From the NCBI GenBank assembly GCA_905221605.1, contig CAJNDS010002838.1, positions 1 through 64,000 on the forward strand: DNA of 64,000 nucleotides. The letters run 5' to 3'. The stretch is from Symbiodinium natans (taxonomy: Eukaryota; Sar; Dinophyceae; Suessiales; Symbiodiniaceae). The position numbers and the translations under genes are program-made. Shown here one piece after another: positions 57,578 to 64,000 of the stretch. The notes under the pieces are model-generated. The model was not told the origin of the DNA. It did no database searches and was given only the letters and a program-made list of their open reading frames with translations. The first letter of the stretch is position 1. Each line of letters begins with the position of its first letter.

Positions 57578-60500
57578 CTTACCATCAGCCCGGCAGGTGG
57601 ACATAACCCGAGTGGCGTTCAAAAGGTAGATGCCATCCTTAGAAAAGTCATTCGCGCAAATGCACACTGAGCCTTTACACAAAAACCAAATAGGCCGCGC
57701 TGCCGGGCTCTCTGCATCTACCACATGCAAGATGATTGTGCATGCTGCAGGACTCTGCCATCTGCAGGACTCTGCCATCTGCCAGCAAGGCTCCATTGGT
57801 CCCACACTCGCACCTGCGCGACTTTTCGGCAAGGCCGGGTGGCAAAGACAGCAGCATGCTTATGGTTGTGACACAGCCCCTGGCCTGACAATACTGCCAT
57901 TAGTGCAGCACGATTTGGAGCTGTTTCAGGGCCAACCACCTGGACAAAATTCGATTCTCCGAGAGAATGGATAACTGGATAACTCATACCTCTTTGATAG
58001 CACATCCCCAGCAATTCCGAGCCTGGCCACCGACTTGTGGAAGATTGCCTAAGTCTCACTCGGATTAGCGCGGCTGGTCAAACTAAGCCGATAGGACGAT
58101 AGGCCTCGCGCAAAGGTCATACAGCAACAGGCCACAGGATAGCCATGCTTTGCCTACGCCTTAAGTGGGGCCGAGCAGCTCGAGTAAAAGCCTCAGCTGA
58201 GCAAACTTCGCGGCCCACCAGAATTGCTTGAATCTGGTCCATCGCGTGTAAACTTGATTTCAAGGAGCCGTCCTTGAATGGCAGAATTCCAATGGCCCAG
58301 TAGAACATGGACCTTACCAAGGGCTCCGCGACAGGCAGCGTAGCAGCTTGGGCTTGCCTTTAGAACTTGCATGCCCCATAAACGAACTCAAGTCCTACAA
58401 CCCAAATTGCCAAATTACCAAGGGCTTCAGAAGCAGAATTCTGGGAGAGAGTTGAGCTGCGGGGAGGTTCTGTCTGCCGAGGCCAGGCCTTCCACAAGCC
58501 TCTTCAAACCCAGCCCAGAGTCATAAGCCGATGTGGATGCTAATTCTGACTCCGGATTTGGTGGGGATGTAGTTTTTGAAGAAAGGCCGAGGTAGTCAGT
58601 CCGGAAGATGGCAGGAAAATATGCCGATTCAATGAATTGAAAGCCCGCTACAGAACAATCAAGACAACCTGCCGTTGCAAGGGGAAAATCTGCAACAGAA
58701 GCACCAAGACAAGTCTGAAAAGAAGCTTTAGAGAAGAAAAAAGCGGCATTTGACACAAATCTTCAGAAAAGTGCACTCTTTAAGTTGCTGATGTTTGTTG
58801 AAATTATACTGGTTGAACAGATGCTCATTGTAAACTGAACTGTCCATGGCGAAACACTTGAATTTACATATACAAGCATTGCACAGCTTTGGCTTAAGGG
58901 AAACGTTGAAGACAAAGACACACCAATAAAACGATTGCAAGCAATGTACAAAGCATCCGGTGCAGTTGCCATTTGCTGTAGAGACTACCACATGGCAGCA
59001 TAAATAATCCAGAACCTTTCATTGCATGACAAGAAGCATGATGCAAAAGCGAAGCTAGCATCCACAAAATTTGAAAACCGTTTTGTATTAATTAACGGCT
59101 TATGCTTCGAGTAGACTTCGCGATTGACATTCCCGAATGCTATCGAGGAGCCACTAGATCTCTTCATGTATACACAGAGCTTTGTTCTTGCTGTGTTTTG
59201 ATCATGTTGATGATGGTGCTTTCGCATGTGGCTTTAGTAGCTGCCACAACTTTCGGACATGGTGGAAGGAAACTTAAGGTAATTTGCTGTCATTATTCTT
59301 GTCACCGAATTTTTCACAGACTACAGGGAACCGTGCTGTTGATAAGCCACACGTTCTCCTACTACAGTTCGCACTGAGAAGGAGCCACGAAAGCTGGCTG
59401 GCCTGTTTTCTCTCGTGCGTGCTGTCTGTAAGGCTGAAGGCTTAGGGTCAGTGCTGTGGAGGAAACTCACGCGTGTGACAAGGCCGGGGTGAATGTTGTC
59501 CCTGGATGTGGCTGGCGATGCACTCCCAACTGTACAAGACACGTCATCCGTCGCTGTCAGACTCCCCGCCCCCACTGCACCCTGACTGTTGATAAAACTG
59601 ATTAAACCACCTGATTTGGCCCACCAGGAAGATCTTTCCAGCCTTCGTGACAGCTGATGCTTGCTTTTGATGGGCGAAGAACACGAAAACAACACAACAT
59701 CAAACAAGAATGTGATTACCCTGCAAGAAAAATCGTAAGCAACGCAAGAAAGTAAGAGAAGCAATTCCATCACCAATGGCGGACTAGTGAAACGTTGCTA
59801 TGTGTGTACAACACTTTTTGTTTGATGTTCATTGCCGGAATGTAACTTATAGTCTTCTAGTGCTCCGAATCTGTCAACATTGGTTCCATTGCTGACCATC
59901 CAAAATCCAGCAACAAGTTTGGTTTGATTTGTTGTGGTCTCGTGATCGCGCAGTTCCATGAAAGAAGGCTCAGAAAATCGCAAGTCGCTCAAAGTAAAAG
60001 ACCAAGTCGAAGCCATAAAGAACAGCAAGACAACCTCCTGTGCACCCTGTATCTGATACGGAGGTCTGCGCAACAACGATTATCGACCAGGTAGATTTGT
60101 TCCCATGCCATTCATCGCACAAGAACGAGCAGCTGCCAATAACGATGAGTGCCATATGACAATCAACTTTTTGACCAAGTATGAACCGACATTGACCAGG
60201 TACCGGGGCAGTTCTTTACATGTCTCTCCTGAAGAGTCTGCGCGGACACTTGGAGTGTTCACTTTTCTGACAATTCTGAATCCTGAAGGCTCCAGCCATG
60301 CAACAGCCCTGTGGGAACATAGAAAACCAAAATTTGGCAACCCGGCGCATCGGAAACATTAACACAAATTAAAACAACAAAAAAACCGCAACCTCATATG
60401 CAACAAGTCTGCGTAGCACCGATGGCCCATTGCTTGTCGCGTTTGATGTAGTCATCTGCAAGATTCAGCCGCTTCAGCATCTACACGCTCAGCAACTGAC

Positions 60501-63016
60501 TCGGACTCAACTGGCCAATGCAAGAACCTGCCTGTTGCCCTTGCATTGGTTACCGCCGGATATGCAGAAGCAGAAAGGACGTCGTATGGATACGGCATGC
60601 AGTACCTTGGAAACTCTGCAGGTCTCCAACCACAAGGCACGCGACCTTTCATGAGGGCTCCTGCCAGGGCACTGGACCGTGCGACCGCTGCTCTCTGCTC
60701 CTGCTGCCATTCCATGGAGCCAAAGATCTCCCATGGAGATGTTGGTCTGAAGAGCCTACAAGCAGACTGGCCGCACTTGCTGGGCATCATGCTTATCATA
60801 CTTCACACTCCCATTTCCCAACTCCAGCTGCGCAGAAAAGATCTCCACTAGAAAGCAAAGACTGCTAGTTACTGCTAGTTGTCATTCTCTCAGAGGTAGC
60901 TGCGGGTGCCTCGACATTGTCGTACTCCGTGCCTCAGTTCGGGAATTGTCAGAGGCTGAATCGCACGTTGTGCACAAATGGGAGTTCCACAGCAAGTCCG
61001 GCGCAACAATGACTCAGGGAGCAGCACATCCAGTCCTGCTCGTACATGGTCAGTCCCCAACCTTCTTGCTGGGTAAAGAACCACCTGCACCAGCATGGGC
61101 GTCTGCATCCGATTCTGGACTGACTGAACTGGTGCGCCTGAAAAAAGCTTCTGGGTCCTCGGGGACCGCCGCTTTTGGAGATTTGTACCACTTGAAGGGC
61201 TCATGCCTGGGCTCCCGAAGAGTGCAGATAGGAGCATTTTCTTCGAGAGTTGAACTCTCTCAGCTTTGTCAAAGATGCTTCACGTAATCCGAATTGGGGG
61301 ACCACTGGCGGTTGTGCATCCTCGGCGAACAGGCACTACTCAGCCCCTGGAAGCACAGCAGGAGCAATCAGGGCTAAGTGCACATAAGCCATCAGCCAAG
61401 AAACACCATTGGCACACCAAGCCTGCAAATGGTAAAATGTGAAGTCGCATGTTGGGAATGTGAATGCCAAGACTACTTTGGAGTATCCGCAGCTGCGCAA
61501 CTCCTCTGACAGCAAGGACTTTGCGCAACGTTGACGCCAAGCAGCTTGGACTGAATGTATGTCATGCCATGCGGAAACACGGAGGGAAGCGCCGTCCTGC
61601 AACACAACTTGAAAGAGCATGACAGCGTCCACAGATTTCCAGAAGCGTAGCCTTCACGGAATCTCCGCCAAAGGTGCGGCAAGGGGTGACTCAGAGGCTC
61701 AGGCCAGTTCACCACTGCTCCCCCGCCGCCGCCAGGATCAACTTTGCCATCTTTAGGGTAGAACCACGAATCGAACCTTTCTGGCTCATGCTTTTGACTT
61801 GTGCGACTCTTCGCAGTGTCAACACTTTCTCACCCAGCGAAGCTATGGGCTTCAGTGACTCAGTCCGGAAGCAGATGTTTCAAGCAAGGCTCTGCCAATG
61901 TCTGAAAGGGATTCCCAAAGAGTCATGGTACGCCTGCACCAAGCACATAAGCCGGCATGGCGGGAGAAAAGATTCGGTTGGGTTCACATGGCGCACGGGC
62001 CTTCACTTTGGGCAGCACCTCCTCGTAGGTCTCATTGCTTCCAGTAGCATAATGGTAGTACCCTTGCGGGTCAGCGAGACACTTTTGAAGCAAACACAAG
62101 CATCCTGCCCTGTGCCATGCCCTGGGCCCGGACCACCGTTGTCGGTCCAAAATCCAATGCTTCCAACCACATCGTCCCCTGCGATTTGGAGATGCAGCGT
62201 TCCACGACATGAGCGGCTTCTGTCACATGTCCCGTGAGATGCAGATGGCAGAGAGATGGAACACATGATGAGCAGGGGTTGCGGGCTACCGTGACTCTCA
62301 GCACACTGATCCCTTAAGCGAGTCCAGGCTGTACAACGTTCCACTCCGGCTTCAGGCTTACTGCCTTTTTTGCTGTCAAGCCCAGGCTTATGCCGTCTCA
62401 CGCCAAGTTGCTGTACATGTCTGCCCGCTGCTTGCCGGTGAATCTCAGCATCAGGTCGCCCCATGCCATCATGCCTGCAGAGCGGACAAGCTCCTAGCGG
62501 ACATCACTCCGACATCACTCCGGCACCGTCAAGGATCCCGAAGGCTGCAGAGAGGATGAATGTCTGCTTCCAGCCAGAAGGGATGAAGGAAACTGTGCCC
62601 TTCCTCGGTGGAGAGCGGCACTTCACTCGTCACATTCTCTTGCAAGCCTATTTGCAAGTGGAAGGGGTCGAAAGAGGCAGGGTCTGCCTCACTGGTGCGG
62701 ATTTTGGGGACTCCGGTTGATGCTGTGCGTCACTCCCGCTCCGACCATCCCGTCGCCGGCCTCAGCAAGAAGCAACGGGCACAACAACTGTGCGAAGGAA
62801 GATGCTCCGAGACTGCCGATTTCCACACCGATTGCTGCAGGTTGCAGGCAAGGCTCGAACATGTGCTGTGCCTCAGGGACGGTCGGGCCCAGCGCCACCG
62901 GGGCTGACCACTCTCACAGACTCTCACAGCCCTGCCTTGGGCGTGGCAAGCGGGGCGAAGACAGTCATGGGCCGCGAGGAAGCTGTGGCATTGTAGAGGA
63001 CCAGAGGCGCCCCACC
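57578..63016 (-). CDS. Glycoside-hydrolase-like TIM-barrel protein (alpha-galactosidase-like in protists), at least 17 exons
   Basis: Exons, in order: 62936-63016 (GGAPLVLYNATASSRPM), 62824-62871, from 62599 (GTVSFIPSGWKQTFILSA), about 62450 (TGKQRADMYSNLA), about 62139-62178 (DVVGSIGFWTDNGG), 62001-62062 (YYHYATGSNETYEEVLPKVK), 61893-61933 (AYHDSLGIPFRHWQ), from 61776 (FDSWFYPKDGKVDPGGGGG), from 61596 (TALPSVFPHGMTYIQSKLLG), from 61320 (MHNRQWSPNSDYV), 61138-61206 (KWYKSPKAAVPEDPEAFF), from 61084 (RWFFTQQEGWGLTMYEQDWM), 60673-60755 (LWLHGMAAGAESSGRTVQ), 60532-60605 (YCMPYPYDVLSASAYPAVTN), 60410-60455 (DDYIKRDKQWAIGA), 58219-58312 (SMFYWAIGILPFKDGSLKSS) and about 57660-57578 (LLNATRVMSTCRADGK). 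The spaced WTDNG, DSWFYP, HNRxWS, YEQDW, YCMP and NARATDDY blocks are those of a protist family often annotated as alpha-galactosidase-like; recognition is from memory. The acids in DSW and YEQDW are likely catalytic. Substrate and N-terminus are unknown. A 2.1-kb lower-GC intron lies at 58313-60409. Confidence 0.8.
58313..60409 (-). other. Large lower-GC intron of the glycosidase-like gene
   Basis: It is bounded by exons that join in phase: ACG-CA with a GA donor to G-TCC, giving ATQSMFYWAIG. It is about 2.1 kb and visibly richer in A/T than the flanks. Short frames on both strands inside it have no recognisable domain. Confidence 0.65.
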
Positions 63017-63019
63017 CTG

Positions 63020-64000
63020 GTGAGTAGGAGCGAAGCTGGCCAGCTTACCTCGCAAGTCCAAGTTTTCCCCCGTACTTTTCTTCGGCAATTTCTCTGCACA
63101 GCCCCACTTCAAGTGCAGTGATGCAGTCTAGCTTCAGTGTCGCATGCTTGGGAAGACGCCGTGGTAAGCAAAGCAATCAAGATCACCAGCACGGGCATTG
63201 CTCTTGAAGCTTGGGAACAGGGTAGCTGGTGCCTGGGCACACGTGGTGGTCACAGCGAGCCGAAGGAGAGTTTCAGTGTCGAGGATGTCTCAGGGGAGCA
63301 CCACCAGCTTGGTACCCCATGGTGCAGCTTCCAAGTGCAAATCCTTTGGGAAGAACTGCCTTGGAAAATGCGACTACCATTTCGTGGGTGTCATGAAACC
63401 GTGGACAAGGCTTCCTGAAACTAGCATCTCGAACCTTCGCTTTGCAGAACAGATGGAATGGCAACGAAGCTTTCACTTGCGCGACCGGGATGCTCAAAAA
63501 CGAGACAGCTGGGATCCACGTCGTATGCTCGGATTGATGTGTGCCTCGGCGCAGTAGTCCGTGTAGAAGTCGGACCCAACATGATGTTTGAAAGTGCATG
63601 TCTCCATTCACTCCGAGATGCATGAGGGGATCCTTGTCGCCAGGACGGCCCCACATCATTGTCTCTGACGTGTAGCCTTGAACACACTACTGATGCGACA
63701 AGGCCCACGACTCAACCAGCAGCCCTTGACTGCCTCCCAGAGCATCACTCCCAACAGCGCGGGCTTGCGAGAGTAGCGTGAGGCCAGCATGGCTGGACCA
63801 CTGACCAACACGCACCTGAAGGGAAGGGGCAAAGCATGCAGAGCTCAAATTCCGAAAGGCAGACAAACTTCTACCAACTCTCACCACGGGTGGCCTCGCC
63901 GCTCTCCAACCACGGCAAGCCATCCAAAGTCACTACAAAGCCTTAGCAGTTTGCGCAGGAGTGTTGCCGGCGCAATGCAAGGCTGCATACCTATGACATG
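63020..64000. other. Right edge, no supported gene
   Basis: The glycosidase-like gene must have further 5' exons here or beyond the window, but none could be joined. Minus frames (for example at 63273-63659) are open but show no motif. Confidence 0.4.

Noticed and set aside
1-64000. CRISPR arrays, bacterial operons, riboswitches, tRNA or rRNA genes
   Set aside because: Repeats lack the spacer architecture of CRISPR, genes are intron-split and eukaryotic, and no cloverleaf or rRNA core sequence was recognised by eye. A tRNA scan was not possible here.

Overview
The window looks like a nuclear segment of a dinoflagellate, most likely Symbiodiniaceae-like. This rests on gene architecture, not on a database match. 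Every gene I could recognise lies on the minus strand. Genes are cut into many small exons, introns often start with GC or GA instead of GT, and exon junctions often show AG|G with short direct repeats at both intron ends. G-tracts, CA and TTC microsatellites and degenerate TTTAGGG-like stretches are scattered through it. Exons were found by reading frames by eye and matching protein families from memory, so exon ends are reliable only where reading phase and family alignment agree. No transcript or database was consulted.

Layout from left to right, all genes on the minus strand: an ankyrin-repeat gene (2.4-6.1 kb, upstream part unresolved); weak membrane-type candidate exons (8.4-10.6 kb); a small gene with a signal peptide (10.7-11.3 kb); a GDAP2-like macro plus CRAL-TRIO gene (11.4-14.7 kb); an OSCA/TMEM63-type channel gene (15.4-22.0 kb) with a 2.4-kb repeat-built element in one intron; a single-exon Spinster-type MFS transporter (24.4-25.8 kb); a mostly empty stretch (26-31 kb); the spliceosomal protein SmD2 (31.0-40.7 kb), whose 8.4-kb first intron contains a 2OG-Fe(II) oxygenase on the same strand; ribosomal protein eL33 (41.2-42.5 kb); a phosphatidylinositol phosphate kinase (43.4-46.6 kb); unassigned exons (46.7-48.5 kb); a multi-pass membrane protein (49.5-50.5 kb); two tandem EF-hand genes with CAAX-like ends (51.2-54.9 kb); and a glycoside-hydrolase-like gene of at least 17 exons (57.6-63.0 kb, possibly starting or ending beyond).

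The genes do not form a pathway. They mix housekeeping functions (SmD2, eL33) with calcium, lipid and mechanosensory functions (EF-hand pair, PIP kinase, OSCA/TMEM63, GDAP2-like, MFS). That fits a unidirectional dinoflagellate gene array, not an operon or island.

The most unusual object is at 16227-18625. It has inverted arms of tandem GATCAAAAA/GCATCAAAAA units and an exact 11-bp direct repeat outside both arms. Its interior consists of G-tracts with a perfect hairpin, duplicated 30-bp repeats, a 1.1-kb AT-rich tract and a 16-bp minisatellite. It sits 9 bp from a splice acceptor. I read it as a foldback-like non-autonomous transposon, which is inference.
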